A stretch of DNA of 64,000 nt from DATKIY01 sp963726755 (GCA_963726755.1 CAVSDB010000001.1:558001-622000); one strand, 5' to 3'. Numbered from the stretch's first letter, positions 52,412 through 63,235 are shown. Numbers and translations: made by a program. The notes: generated by a model not told the origin, from the sequence alone.

Positions 52412-53245
52412 TTAGTTCTCGACTGCGGCCCGGACTGTAACCATCGCTTGGGCAGGGTCCGACGCAACCCAACCTCCGAACAGGGTGAATCCAAGGACTC
52501 GTTCGTCGCCTTCATTTCCTTGGCTGACCCAAATGCAGAAGGAGACATTCTGGGTGGCAGTTGTCGCGCCGCAGCGAACTGTGCCTCCTAGCGGACCTGC
52601 GTCGACTTTTCGCACACTGACCTCACCATTCGAGACGTCCTGCCCTGCTTCGAATTCCGAGACGAACTGGGCTTGTTCTGGTGTGGTTCCTGAGAAGGTG
52701 CCCGCAACGACCACGACGAACTGAGTGGTGTCGCCGTACCCGGCCACCTGCAGATGATCCAAATCAGCACTCTCGAACTGAGAGTCAACGGAATCGAGGG
52801 CTGTGGCAAGGGGGGAGCCGTCTTCGACTCGGTTCATGCCCAACATCTGATCAGGCATGTGAATGGGCGAACGGTTGGCCCAGAGGTTGTAGCCCTCGTA
52901 CGCCGCCCCACTCATTAACACCAATCCGAGAACGAGCAGTATCACTGGCAACGGGCTGCCACTCGGCTTGGTCGCGGCCTGCGGGAGCGGATTGGTTTGG
53001 TAGCCGGTGGTACCCGCAGCGCCGGCCGGCACGATAGCGCCGCCGAAAAACCCATCATCTGTTGCGCGGGACTCAGTGGCGGTGCCAAAGGAGTGCTGCG
53101 TCTGGGTCGCCATCGCGGGCGGTAGTGGCGCCGCCGACGTTGCATTGAGGCGACGCAGGCCGTTCACAAAGAGCAGAGCCCCAGCGACCGCGACGAGGCA
53201 AGTCGCGATTATTTCGCCGATTTGCACCACGCTCATACCGAACAC
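52412..53245 (-). CDS. Hypothetical membrane-anchored protein
   Basis: A 277-aa protein (GTG at 53245; an ATG at 53236 is equally possible). A first helix lies at about residues 10-30 (IIATCLVAVAGALLFVNG). A Pro/Ala/Thr-rich linker follows, then a second helix at about 100-117 (PLPVILLVLGLVLMSGAAYE). The C-terminal domain (about 120-277) is presumably outside the membrane. It contains two cysteines that could pair (VRCGATTATQNVSFCIWVSQ). No family recognised. It lies convergent to clpX and on the same strand as, and downstream of, valS. Confidence 0.7.
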   Translation of the reverse strand: MFGMSVVQIGEIIATCLVAVAGALLFVNGLRRLNATSAAPLPPAMATQTQHSFGTATESRATDDGFFGGAIVPAGAAGTTGYQTNPLPQAATKPSGSPLPVILLVLGLVLMSGAAYEGYNLWANRSPIHMPDQMLGMNRVEDGSPLATALDSVDSQFESADLDHLQVAGYGDTTQFVVVVAGTFSGTTPEQAQFVSEFEAGQDVSNGEVSVRKVDAGPLGGTVRCGATTATQNVSFCIWVSQGNEGDERVLGFTLFGGWVASDPAQAMVTVRAAVEN

Positions 53246-53314
53246 GACGCACTCCGATTCCGGCGCCGGGCGGCCCTACGCGAAGATCGTCCAGATTTGA
53301 GGCGGACTTGAGCG

Positions 53315-55889
53315 TTACAGGGTGACGGAGACTTCGATCGGTGACTCGGCGTCGGTGAGCGTCAGCTCCTGGATCCTGCCAGCCGCCTTCAGATCGTCCG
53401 CTGCGGCTTTGATGCGTGCCATATCCACTGCGGGACCGGTCACCGCCGCGCTCGCGACGTCGGTCCGCATCGATGTCTTTGCATCCGACTTGGCCTTGCG
53501 CACTTCCGACAGGGCAGCTGCTACGGCGTCCACGACACCCGCATCGCCATCGGACGCAGCTTGCGCGACATCTCTTTGCCGCTGGCCACGGCTGGCGGTG
53601 AATGGATTCCTCCTGCCACCACGACCACACCTCTTCAGTGACGAAGGGCAGGACAGGCGCGAACAGTCGATGGAGAACGGACATCGCGGTGGCAAGTGCG
53701 GCGTGCGCCGACCGCGCAGGCCCATCGCCCTGACCGCCGTATGCGCGTTCCTTGACTAGCTCGACGTAGTCGTCGGTGAAACTCCAGAAGAATGTCTCGG
53801 TGACTTCAAGCGCTCGCGCGTAGTTGTACTGCTCGAAGGCATCCGTGGCGTCACGCACCACGTCAGCCAGTCGCGCGAGCAACGCTCGGTCGAGTGGTTC
53901 GGTTACAGCGTCGACGTTAAACGCGAGCGATGCGTCGGCGCCAACACCGAGTACGAACTTGCTGGCGTTGAGGAGTTTGATGGCGAGTCGGCGGCCGACT
54001 TTCATCTGACCGACATCGAAGGCAGTGTCGGTGCCGGGTCGACCACTTGCAGCCCAGTAGCGGACGCCGTCAGACCCGTACTCCTCAAGCAGATCCATCG
54101 GGGTGACAACGTTTCCCTTGGATTTGCTCATCTTCTTTCGGTCCGGATCGAGGATCCAGCCCGAGATGGCGACGTCAGACCAAGGGAGTACGTCGAACTC
54201 GGAGTTCGACCTAACGACAGACGAGAACAGCCAGGTGCGGATGATTTCGTGCGCCTGCGGACGTAGGTCCATGGGGAAGACACGTTCGAATAGGTCGTCG
54301 TCGTACGTCCAACCCCCGGCGATCTGCGGTGTTAGCGACGACGTGGCCCACGTGTCCATGATGTCCGGGTCACCCATGAATCCGCCGGCGACGCCGCGTT
54401 GTTCGCTGCTGAAGCCGGGTGGAGTTTCGGACTGCGGGTCGATCGGTAGCGACGCGTCGTCGGGGACGATCGGGTCGGCGTAGATCGGTTCGCTGTTCGC
54501 ATCGAGTCGGTACCACAGAGGTAGGGGAACGCCGAAGAATCGTTGGCGTGAGACGAGCCAGTCACCGTTAAGCCCAGATACCCAGTTCTCGTACCGGACC
54601 TGCATGTGATGGGGATGCCAGTTGAGGTCAGTGCCGCGTTCGAGCAACCGTGCGCGCAGGAGTTCATCGCGTCCGCCGTTGCGGATGTACCACTGTCGAG
54701 TGGTGACGATCTCTAGCGGCTTGTCGCCCTTCTCGTAGAACTTGACCGGATGCTTGATCGGGCGGACGTCGCCGATGAGGTCGCCCGACTCGCGGAGCAT
54801 CTCGACGATGGTCTGCTTCGCCGTGAAGACGGTGGAACCAGCCAGTCGCGCGTACGCCGTGCGTCCTGCTTCGCTGGTGATCGCCTCGGGGACGTCGGCC
54901 AGGATGCGACCGTCCCAACCGAGGATCGGACGGGCCGGTAGGTCAAGTTCGCGCCACCACGTAACGTCCGTGAGATCTCCGAAGGTACAGATCATCGCGA
55001 TGCCGGTGCCCTTTTCGGGATCGGCCAGGGGATGGGCCCTGATGGGAACCTCAACGTCGAACAGTGGCGTGCGCACTGTCGTACCGAACAACGGTTGGAA
55101 GCGTTCGTCATCGGGGTGCGCAACAAGAGCAACGCACGCGGGGATCAGTTCTGGGCGAGTCGTGTCGATCGTCAGCGTCTCGCCGTGGGGTTTGTGGAAC
55201 GTGATGGCGTGGTACGCACCGTCACGTTCGCGGTCCTCAAGTTCTGCCTGCGCTACCGCTGTGCGGAAGGTGACGTCCCAGAGCGTTGGTGCCTCAGCTT
55301 GGTAGGCCTCACCGCGCTCAAGATTGCGCAGGAACGCACGTTGCGAGATCGCGCGAGCGTTGCTATCGATCGTTTGGTACGTCATCGTCCAGTCGACGGA
55401 GAGTCCGAGGTGCTTCCACAGTGCCTCGAATGCGAGCTCGTCCTCGGTCGTGAGCGTTTCGCAGAGCTCGACGAAGTTGCGCCGAGAGATCGGAATCTGC
55501 TGCTTGCTCGGTTCAGCGGGCGGGACGAAGTCTGGCTCGTAGGGGAGCGAGGGATCGCAGCGGACGCCGTAGTAGTTCTGCACGCGGCGCTCGGTCGGCA
55601 GGCCGTTGTCGTCCCAACCCATCGGGTAGAACACCTCTTTGCCACGCATCCGCTGGAATCGCGCGATGGTGTCGGTGTGGGTGTAGCTGAAGACGTGACC
55701 CACGTGGAGGGAACCGCTGACCGTCGGGGGAGGCGTGTCGATCGAATAGATCTGCTCGCGGGTCTTGCTTCGATCGAATCGGTAGGTGCCTTGCTCCTGC
55801 CAAACCTGCGCCCAGGTTTGCTCGATGCCGTCGATGGTCGGCTTCTCGGGGGCGCGAGAGGTGGCGTCGGGGGAGCTCGGGTGGTCCAT
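53315..55889 (-). CDS. valS: Valyl-tRNA synthetase, one frame change near the C-terminus
   Basis: Class I aminoacyl-tRNA synthetase of about 857 codons. The ATG at 55889 starts MDHPSSPDATSR. HIGH is PPPTVSGSLHVGHVFS, KMSKS is DRKKMSKSKGNVV, the editing (CP1) domain is in the middle and the anticodon-binding domain follows (FEQYNYARALEVTETFFWSF). The frame changes at about 53575-53590. Frame 1 ends in VTEEVWSWWQEESIHRQPWPA. The continuation GQRQRDVAQAASDGDAGVVD and VRKAKSDAKTSMRTDV lies in another frame and stops at 53315. The gene is essential, so the shift is most likely a sequence error. Confidence 0.92.
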
Positions 55890-55931
55890 GGGCAGTCATC
55901 GTAGGAGGGCGGGGACCTAGACTCGCAGGCC

Positions 55932-57296
55932 GTGACCCCTCCCGCGGATTCTGAGGACCTGGCGCAGCGGCTGGTCGGTCTTGAGGTCGAGCTGATTCGA
56001 CGGGCACCGGAGTCTGACATCGAGCCGACGCTCGATCGCATTGAGTCACTGCTTGACCTACTGGGTTTGCCGCAGCAGGCGTATCCGTCCGTTCACGTCG
56101 CCGGGACCAACGGTAAGTCGTCAACGGTTCGGATGATTGATTCGCTGCTGACTGCGTTTGGGCTGCGGACCGGACGGTTCACCAGCCCGCATCTGCAGTC
56201 AATTCGTGAGCGCATCGCGATCGATGGACGACCGATCAGCGACGAGCGCCTGTTGGCGGCGTGGGACGAGGTCAGTCCGTTCCTCGAGATCGTCGAGGGC
56301 GACGGTGGACGTTCGATGACGTTCTTTGAAGTGGTCACCGCAATTGCGTTCGTTGCATTCGCCGACGCACCGGTGGCGGCGGCGGTAGTAGAGGTGGGAC
56401 TCGGCGGTACGTGGGATGCAACAAACGTTGTCGAAGCCCCGGTCGGAGTTGTGATGCCCGTCGACGTGGATCACGTTGACTGGCTAGGCCACGACATCGT
56501 CAGCATCGCTGAAGCTAAAGCCGGAATCATTAAGCCCGAGATGCTTGTGGTTGTCGCGCAACAACTGCCCGAAGTTGGCGAAGTGCTGATGCAACGAGTT
56601 GTAGAGGTCGGTGCGCAAGCTGCGCGTGAGGGATTCGAGTTCGGCGTACTGGATCGTCGGGTGGCGGTCGGGGGACAGTTGCTGCAGATGCGTGGGCTCG
56701 CAGGTGAGTACAACGACGTGTTCTTGCCGTTACATGGTCCGCATCAGGCGCACAACGCGGTGTGTGCGCTTGCGGCCGTCGAGGGGATGATTGGCGGGGG
56801 ACGTGAAATTTTGGCGGCCGACATCGTGCAACAGGGGTTCGCGGAAGTGTCGGTGCCCGGGCGGCTAGAGGTCATGAGGACAAGTCCGACGGTGATCGTC
56901 GACGTTGCGCACAACCCTGCAGGGGCGGCCGCATTGGCAGCGGCGATTGGCGACGCGTTCACGTTCGACCGGCTGGTCGGCGTCGTCGGAGTGCTGGATG
57001 ACAAGGATGCGTCCGGGATTCTGGCCGCGCTGGAGCCAATCCTGAGCGAAGTCGTCGTTACGCAGTCACACTCGCCACGGGCGCTGGACCCACGCCGGTT
57101 GGGCGACCTGGCGACGGAGATCTTCGGTGCTGGTCGGGTGGTTGTGGAGCCGTCGTTGCCCGAGGCATTGTCCCGCGCGGTGACCTCTGCTGAGGACGAA
57201 GGTGCGGTGGGCGGTGTTGGCGTTCTGGTGACTGGATCGGTCACTGTCGTGGGGGAGGCGCGGACGTTGTTGGCGGGGGAGCCGACGATCGATTGA
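55932..57296 (+). CDS. folC: Folylpolyglutamate synthase / dihydrofolate synthase
   Basis: A 454-aa Mur-ligase-like enzyme from a GTG at 55932. ATP-binding P-loop VHVAGTNGKSSTVRMIDSLL, folate-binding loop GRFTSPHLQSIRERIAIDG, the metal/Glu segment AVVEVGLGGTWDATNVV and the Mur-like DVDHVDWLG segment are all seen. The C-terminal domain has VIVDVAHNPAGAAAL. It adds glutamate to dihydropteroate and to reduced folates. Divergent from valS across about 40 bp and followed by DUF4233 and ndk, the standard actinobacterial order. Confidence 0.95.
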   Translation: MTPPADSEDLAQRLVGLEVELIRRAPESDIEPTLDRIESLLDLLGLPQQAYPSVHVAGTNGKSSTVRMIDSLLTAFGLRTGRFTSPHLQSIRERIAIDGRPISDERLLAAWDEVSPFLEIVEGDGGRSMTFFEVVTAIAFVAFADAPVAAAVVEVGLGGTWDATNVVEAPVGVVMPVDVDHVDWLGHDIVSIAEAKAGIIKPEMLVVVAQQLPEVGEVLMQRVVEVGAQAAREGFEFGVLDRRVAVGGQLLQMRGLAGEYNDVFLPLHGPHQAHNAVCALAAVEGMIGGGREILAADIVQQGFAEVSVPGRLEVMRTSPTVIVDVAHNPAGAAALAAAIGDAFTFDRLVGVVGVLDDKDASGILAALEPILSEVVVTQSHSPRALDPRRLGDLATEIFGAGRVVVEPSLPEALSRAVTSAEDEGAVGGVGVLVTGSVTVVGEARTLLAGEPTID

Positions 57297-57339
57297 GGGC
57301 GGTCGCGCTGGATGCGCACGCGTCCGCGACACTGGTTCG

Positions 57340-57708
57340 ATGCGAGCGATTGCGGCAAGCGTCTTGGTGTTCGAGGCGATTATCGTCGTGTTGGCGATTC
57401 CCGTCGCGATCGCACTCGGTGACGTCGATGGCGCAACAGCTGGGATCGTCGGTGGCGTGCTTGCGTTCTTGTGCGTGGTGACTGCGGGACTGCTGCGTTA
57501 CCCGTGGGGCTATGCGGTCGGCTGGGCACTGCAGGGTTTATTGATTGCGTCCGGCTTCGTCGTGACTGCGATGTTCATCCTCGGTCCGTTGTTCGCGCTG
57601 CTGTGGTTCGTCGGCCTGCGCGTGGGACGTCGCGGTGAGGAAGTTCGTGCAGAGCGGTGGGCTGACGTCGAAGACCCCAGCACGGGCGAAGCGTCCACGA
57701 CTGGTTAA
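57340..57708 (+). CDS. DUF4233 membrane protein
   Basis: A 122-aa membrane protein with four short hydrophobic segments: VLVFEAIIVVLAIPVAIAL, TAGIVGGVLAFLCVVTAGLL, WALQGLLIASGFVVTAMFIL and LFALLWFVGLRVGRR. The Gly-Arg-rich turn and acidic tail are typical of DUF4233. The gene is almost always located between folC and ndk in actinobacteria; function unknown. It starts 43 bp after folC. Confidence 0.9.
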   Translation: MRAIAASVLVFEAIIVVLAIPVAIALGDVDGATAGIVGGVLAFLCVVTAGLLRYPWGYAVGWALQGLLIASGFVVTAMFILGPLFALLWFVGLRVGRRGEEVRAERWADVEDPSTGEASTTG

Positions 57709-57765
57709 GGTTTCAAGCCAACCTTCGGTACGGCTTTGAGGCTCACTTCTTTGAGGAGAACTGTC

Positions 57766-58173
57766 ATGAGCGAACGCACGCTGGTCCTGGTCAAGCCGGA
57801 CGGTGTTCGTCGCGGTCTGGTCGGCGAGGTCCTGTCGCGTATTGAGCGCAAGGGGTACACGTTGGTTGCGCTGGAACTGCGGACGCTCGATCGTGCGACC
57901 GCGGAAGCGCACTACGGAGAGCACGCCGACAAGCCGTTCTTCGGAGACCTTGTGGACTTCATCACAGGCGGTCCGCTCGTGGCGGCCGTCGTCGAGGGTC
58001 CGGACGTCATCGAGGCGTGGCGCACGATGATGGGCGTCACCAACCCGATCAAGTCAGCACCCGGCACCATCCGCGGTGACTTGGCGAACTTCATGACCGA
58101 GAATCTCGTGCACGGCTCGGATTCTCCGGAGTCCGCTGCCCGCGAGGTCTCGCTGTTCTTCCCCTCGCTCTAA
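57766..58173 (+). CDS. ndk: Nucleoside diphosphate kinase
   Basis: A 135-aa enzyme that transfers phosphate between nucleoside tri- and diphosphates. The start is the ATG at 57766, with GGAG 8 nt upstream. Catalytic histidine in NLVHGSDSPESAARE. Other motifs are LVLVKPDGVRRGLVGEVLSR and GVTNPIKSAPGTIRGD. Hexamer/tetramer contacts cannot be judged. A T-rich run (CCTTTTTCC) follows the stop within the 165 bp gap before mreB. Confidence 0.95.
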   Translation: MSERTLVLVKPDGVRRGLVGEVLSRIERKGYTLVALELRTLDRATAEAHYGEHADKPFFGDLVDFITGGPLVAAVVEGPDVIEAWRTMMGVTNPIKSAPGTIRGDLANFMTENLVHGSDSPESAAREVSLFFPSL

Positions 58174-58338
58174 CTGGGCATATCGCCTTTTTCCACAGCA
58201 TGAATGCGGAGTTTGTTGCACCAGAGTGGGAGAGCGCGTCGTTCTTCGAAAAGGATCTTGGGTTTTCGGTGGGGGCTTGCCGCGGGTAGCATGTGCCCCG
58301 CACCTTTCCCCTCGCACTCGGAAGGCTCGTCCCTCCTC

Positions 58339-59367
58339 ATGAGCAACATGTCCTTCATCGGCCGTGACATGGCCGTCGACCTTGGTACTGCTAACACGCT
58401 CGTCTACGTCCGCGGTCGCGGCATCGTGCTGAACGAGCCGTCGGTTGTCGCGATCAACCAGAACACTGGTGGCATCCTCGCCGTTGGCGCCGAGGCTAAG
58501 AAGATGATTGGCCGCACGCCCGGCAACATCGTCGCGATTCGTCCGCTCAAGGACGGCGTGATCGCTGACTTCGACACCACCGAGCGAATGCTGCGCTACT
58601 TCATCCAGAAGGTGCACAAGCGGCGTCACCTGGCCAAGCCGCGCATCGTCGTCTGTGTCCCAAGCGGGATCACCGGCGTCGAGCAGCGCGCTGTCAAGGA
58701 CGCCGGCTACGCAGCTGGTGCACGCAAGGTCTACATCATCGAAGAGCCGATGGCTGCGGCAATCGGTTCTGGACTTCCGGTTCACGAGCCGACCGGCAAC
58801 ATGGTCGTCGACATTGGTGGCGGAACCACCGAGGTTGCGGTCATTTCGCTCGGTGGCATTGTCACCGCGCAGAGCATTCGCATCGGTGGCGACGAACTCG
58901 ACACCGCGATCATCCAATACGTAAAGAAGGAGTACTCACTTCTTCTTGGTGAGCGCACTGCTGAAGAAATCAAAATGGCAATCGGTTCGGCGTTCCCCGT
59001 TCCCGACGAGCCGCACGCCGAGATCCGTGGCCGCGACCTAGTCTCTGGTTTGCCCAAGACCATCGTGGTGTCGGCCGAAGAGATTCGTAAGGCGCTTGAA
59101 GAGCCGGTCAACCAGATCGTCGATGCCGTCAAGACCACGCTCGACAAGTGCCCACCCGAGCTGTCCGGCGACATCATGGACCGCGGCATCGTGCTCACCG
59201 GTGGTGGCGCGCTGCTCAAGGGCCTGGACGAGCGGCTGCGTCACGAAACCGGCATGCCGATCCTGATCGCTGACGAGCCGCTGATGTCGGTGGCCAACGG
59301 GTCCGGCAAGTGCGTTGAGGAGTTCGAGGCGCTGCAGCAGGTCCTCATCTCCGAGCCCCGTCGCTGA
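58339..59367 (+). CDS. mreB: Rod shape-determining protein MreB
   Basis: A 342-aa actin-like protein from the ATG at 58339 (MSNMSFIGRDMAVDLG); an in-frame upstream stretch is not conserved. ATP-site elements are DLGTANTLVYVRGRGIVLNE (phosphate 1), VVDIGGGTTEVAVISLGG (phosphate 2) and IVLTGGGALLKGLDE (adenosine). It forms filaments under the membrane that direct RodA/PBP2. It is first in the mreB-mreC-mreD-mrdA-rodA set. In Streptomyces MreB acts mainly in spore-wall formation. Confidence 0.95.
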   Translation: MSNMSFIGRDMAVDLGTANTLVYVRGRGIVLNEPSVVAINQNTGGILAVGAEAKKMIGRTPGNIVAIRPLKDGVIADFDTTERMLRYFIQKVHKRRHLAKPRIVVCVPSGITGVEQRAVKDAGYAAGARKVYIIEEPMAAAIGSGLPVHEPTGNMVVDIGGGTTEVAVISLGGIVTAQSIRIGGDELDTAIIQYVKKEYSLLLGERTAEEIKMAIGSAFPVPDEPHAEIRGRDLVSGLPKTIVVSAEEIRKALEEPVNQIVDAVKTTLDKCPPELSGDIMDRGIVLTGGGALLKGLDERLRHETGMPILIADEPLMSVANGSGKCVEEFEALQQVLISEPRR

Positions 59368-59422
59368 TAGCTGATGTGAGGGCTGCGGCGCCTATGCGGT
59401 CGCAGCCACATCGTCGGTTCAC

Positions 59423-60391
59423 ATGAGGGACACCCGCCGTACGCGCATTGTGCTCGCGGTATTGCTCCTGACCGCCTTCACGCTCATCACGCTGGATGCC
59501 CGTGGTGGCGGTAACTCGATCGTCGAGCGAACGCGCTCAAGCCTGCAGTCGGTCTTCGGGCCAATCGAACGAGCGGCTGCGTCAGTCGTCCGCCCGGTGT
59601 CGGACTTCATCGACGGCGTGACGTCCGCGCACTCGAACCAGCAAACCATCAACGAACTGCAATCCGAGAACGACTCACTGCGTTCGCAATTGCTCACCAA
59701 CCAGTACGACCAGTCGCGCATCGAAGAGCTCGACAAGTTGCTAAACCTTGCCGGTCTTGGTCGCTATCGAGTCGCACCTGCGCAAGTCATCGCTGTGGCC
59801 GCCGGACGTGGGTATGCGCGTGCGGTGACGATCGACGCTGGGTCGAACGATGGAATCAAAGTTGACCAAACCGTCATCAACGGCGACGGGCTAGTTGGTC
59901 GCGTTATCGAGGTTGGGCCGTCGACGGCGACAATCTTGTTGTTAGCAGACCCGACGTTCACAGTCGGTGCGCGCATGGCGGGGTCGTTGGAGTCCGGCGC
60001 AGTCACCGGGCAAGGCGTCGACCCACTTGCGTTGGAACTGTTCAATCCGCAGGCGGCTGTGGAAGCAGGCGACCTGCTCGTCACGTTGGGCAGTCGCCAA
60101 GGAAAACCGTTCGTTCCCGGTGTGCCGATCGGTGAGGTCATCAGCGTGACGCCGACGCCTGGTGCACTGACCCGGTCAGCCACGGTTCGGCCCTTTGCGA
60201 ATCTGACAGCACTCGATTTGGTCGGCGTGATCGTCGAACCGCCGCGCAGGGACCCACGAGACACCCTGCTGCCGCCGATTCCTACGCCAACATCAAGCGG
60301 GAGCACGTCCGAGAGCCCAGGCGCTCCGGGTTCTGGATCCAGTGGATCACCGTCGTCCACGAGTAGTCCCTCGACCTCAACTTCACCATGA
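59423..60391 (+). CDS. mreC: Rod shape-determining protein MreC
   Basis: A 322-aa bitopic membrane protein. The single N-terminal helix is VLAVLLLTAFTLITLDARGG. A coiled coil follows at about 70-105 (QTINELQSENDSLRSQLLTN), then the double beta-barrel domain (VIAVAAGRGYARAVTIDAGS, GLVGRVIEVGPSTATILLLA). The C-terminus is a Ser/Pro/Thr-rich tail. It connects MreB to the outside wall-synthesis enzymes. The stop overlaps mreD by 4 nt. Confidence 0.93.
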   Translation: MRDTRRTRIVLAVLLLTAFTLITLDARGGGNSIVERTRSSLQSVFGPIERAAASVVRPVSDFIDGVTSAHSNQQTINELQSENDSLRSQLLTNQYDQSRIEELDKLLNLAGLGRYRVAPAQVIAVAAGRGYARAVTIDAGSNDGIKVDQTVINGDGLVGRVIEVGPSTATILLLADPTFTVGARMAGSLESGAVTGQGVDPLALELFNPQAAVEAGDLLVTLGSRQGKPFVPGVPIGEVISVTPTPGALTRSATVRPFANLTALDLVGVIVEPPRRDPRDTLLPPIPTPTSSGSTSESPGAPGSGSSGSPSSTSSPSTSTSP

Positions 60392-60900
60392 CAGTTTCCC
60401 GTGTCCTGCTGAGCGCGGTGCTGCTGCTTAGTGCCGCGATCCTTGAGGTCACTGTCGTCAACGTGCTGCCCCTGCCGGGGGACGGCCCTGACCTGGTCCT
60501 ACTCGTGCTCATTGGGCTCTCGCTGGTGTGCGGACCGACGTATGGCGCGATCACTGGATTCCTCGCCGGACTGCTCGTCGATCTGATTCCCCCGATTGCT
60601 TCAGAGGTCGGTCGTTGGGCGCTCGTCTTCTGCTTGGTCGGCTACCTCGCCGGACTGGTTCGCATCGATGCGCGGCGTTCAGCGTTGATCGTCATCGCAA
60701 CGGTGGCAGTGCTTAGCGCGTTTGCGGTTACCGCGTTTGCCGTGATGGGACTGATCTTTGGTGACTCGCGCGTTGAGTGGGACATTTACGTGCAAACGTT
60801 GATTGGCACGGTTCTGTACGATCTGTTGTTGACTCCCTTTGTTCTTCCCCTTGTGATGGCCTTAGCCCGGCGCACCGATACAGCTCCAGTTCGGGTGTGA
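60388..60900 (+). CDS. mreD: Rod shape-determining protein MreD
   Basis: A 170-aa membrane protein with about five helices, including LLSAVLLLSAAILEVTVVNV and LVLLVLIGLSLVCGPTYGAI. The MreD-like GFLAGLLVDLIPPIASEVGR segment is present. It completes the MreBCD scaffold. It starts in the 4-nt overlap with mreC, and mrdA begins about 100 bp later. Confidence 0.92.
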   Translation: MTVSRVLLSAVLLLSAAILEVTVVNVLPLPGDGPDLVLLVLIGLSLVCGPTYGAITGFLAGLLVDLIPPIASEVGRWALVFCLVGYLAGLVRIDARRSALIVIATVAVLSAFAVTAFAVMGLIFGDSRVEWDIYVQTLIGTVLYDLLLTPFVLPLVMALARRTDTAPVRV

Positions 60901-61002
60901 GCAGCATCACCGAAGAGCGTCACGGCTAACGGAACCATCAGACGTGCTTCGACGTCGATCACCTTGATGGGTGATCGCCCAGTTCAAAGAGCAGGAGAAT
61001 CA

Positions 61003-63235
61003 GTGACCGACCGTTCGCGCATGCGCCTGATCGTGCTTCAGGTGCTCGTGCTGTCGCTTCTGGTCACCCTTCTCGGACGACTTTGGTACATGCAGGTTGT
61101 TGCCGGCGATGAGTATGCAGCCGCTGCCTCGGAGAACAACGTGCGTGAGGTTGTGACTCCCGCAGTTCGAGGCGCCATCTTGGATGATCAGGGCCGTCCC
61201 CTCGTCCAGAACCGGACGTCACTGGTGGTCTCCGTCGATCGAGCCACACTGTTGGAGCAGCCCAACGACGGCAAGAAGCTCGAGCAACGACTTGCCGACC
61301 TCCTTGGTACGACGTACCAGCAACTCGACAAGAAGCTCACACTTTGCGGCACGCCCGGTGCACCCAAGCCGCCGGTCTGTTGGAACGGTTCGCCGTACCA
61401 ACCGATCCCTGTCGCAGAAGATGTTGATCCGAGCCTTGCACTTCAAGTGATGGAACGGCGCGAAGACTTCCCCGGCGTTACCGCCGAGATGACGGCGATA
61501 CGTGAGTACCCGAAACCGTTCGGCGTGAACGCTGCCCACTTGCTTGGTTACCTCGGACCGGTCACTGCGGAAGAGTTGGCCGCGCAAGATAGCAACGTCG
61601 GGCGCAACGGCACGAAGTACACGCGCACTGACCTGGTTGGTCGAGCCGGGCTCGAAGAGGAGTACGACAACTACTTGCGCGGACGTCCTGGCATCAAGCA
61701 GCTCGCCGTTGACAGCGGCGGCAACGTCACCGGTGTTGTCGCGCAACGACAATCGACTCCGGGAGATTATCTCGTCACCAGCATCGATGCTCATGTGCAA
61801 AAGGTGGTCGAGGAACAGCTGGTGGCAGCGGTCGACCGTGCTCGATCAACATTCGACGACAACACCCAGAAGTACTTCGAGGCGAAGACAGCCGCCGCGG
61901 TCGTCATGGAGGCAGATACTGGCCGGGTGGTCGCAATGGCCAGTTATCCCTCGTACAACCCCGCTGTATGGACCGGGGGAATCAGCAACAAGCAGTACAA
62001 GCATCTCTCCAGCGAACAGGCGAACACGCCGCTGTTCAACCGCGCCATTCAGGGCCAGTACGCACCCGCTTCCACATTCAAAGTTGTCAGTACCGCTGCG
62101 GCGGTCAAAGCCGGCTTCTCGCTCTACGGCTCGTACCCCTGCCCGACGTCGGTCACCATTGGAACCCAGACTTTCAACAATTTCGAGACCACTGACCTGG
62201 GCGACATAAGTTTGGCTGAGGCACTCAACAAGTCGTGCGACACGGTGTTCTACAAACTCGCCTACGACATGTGGCTCAACGACGGCGGCCTCGAGGGAAA
62301 CTCCAGCCCGGACGAGTATGTGGCCAACATGGCAAGGGCGTTCGGCTTTCGGCTCTCCCACGGGCGTGGATTTGCCAGCTGAAGCTGCTGGACGAGTGCC
62401 AGATCGGCAATGGCGTCGCGACTACTACAACGCCAACAAGGATTACTACTGCCACTTCAACGAACAGGCGTCGCCGGCAGACAAGGCGAGCGACTACCTG
62501 CAGTTGTTTGCCAAAGAGTTCTGCACCGACGGCTATCAGTTCAGGGCCGGTGACGCAGTGCTGTCTGCGATCGGTCAAGGTGACGACCTCGTAACACCGT
62601 TGCAGATGGCGCAGGCCTATGGCGCGATAGCCAATGGCGGCACGATCTACCAACCGCAGGTAGCGAAGGCGATTGTCTCGCCAGGTGGTGACGTCGTGAA
62701 GCAGTTCGAGCCGAAAGAGACCAGCCAGCTGCCGGTGTCGCAAGAGGTCATCAACTACATCCAAGCCGCGCTGAAGTCGGTCCCCGAGACCGGGACAGCT
62801 TCGTACCAATACGGCAATTTCCCGCTGAGCCAGATTCCGATTGCTGCTAAGACCGGAACCGGTGAGATTCAGAGCGGGTCCGGGCAGTCGACGTCGTGGT
62901 ATGCCTCCTACGCGCCGGCCGACAACCCGAAGTTCGTGGTGGTAATGGTCGTCCCCGAAGGCGGCACAGGTTCTGGGACGTCTGCACCAAGTGTGAACGA
63001 GATCTACCGCGCGCTCTTTGGGATTGACGGTATGACGGTTGATCCGAAGAACGCCATCCTGCCTGGCGGTGACCCGGTCACCACGCTGCCGTTGGTCAAC
63101 CCCGACGGCACGATCAACTTGCCTAAGGACGATGGACAGCCTGGTAAGTCGCAGTCAGGACTGCCAGCGGGCACCCAAGGCGGCAATCAGAGCCAGCAGA
63201 ATCCACGCCGACATCGAAGGCAGCGCCGCCCATGA
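61003..63235 (+). CDS. mrdA: Penicillin-binding protein 2 (elongasome transpeptidase), one frame change
   Basis: About 743 codons; the GTG at 61003, preceded by AGGAG, is preferred to an ATG at 60964. An N-terminal helix (LVLSLLVTLLGRLWYMQVVA) is followed by the pedestal domain (GDEYAAAASENNVREVV) and the transpeptidase domain with SxxK in YAPASTFKVVS, the SxD-type motif in LNKSCDTVFYK and KTG in PIAAKTGTGEI. The frame changes at TTT, 62347-62349: frame 1 ends in ARAFGFR, and dropping one T gives FGFGSPTGVDLPAEAAGR, the conserved PBP2 sequence. It cross-links peptidoglycan with RodA, encoded 4 nt overlapping downstream. Confidence 0.93.

Noticed and set aside
62300..62400. Programmed frameshift in mrdA
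   Set aside because: No slippery heptamer or downstream structure is apparent, and the shift is explained by one extra T.
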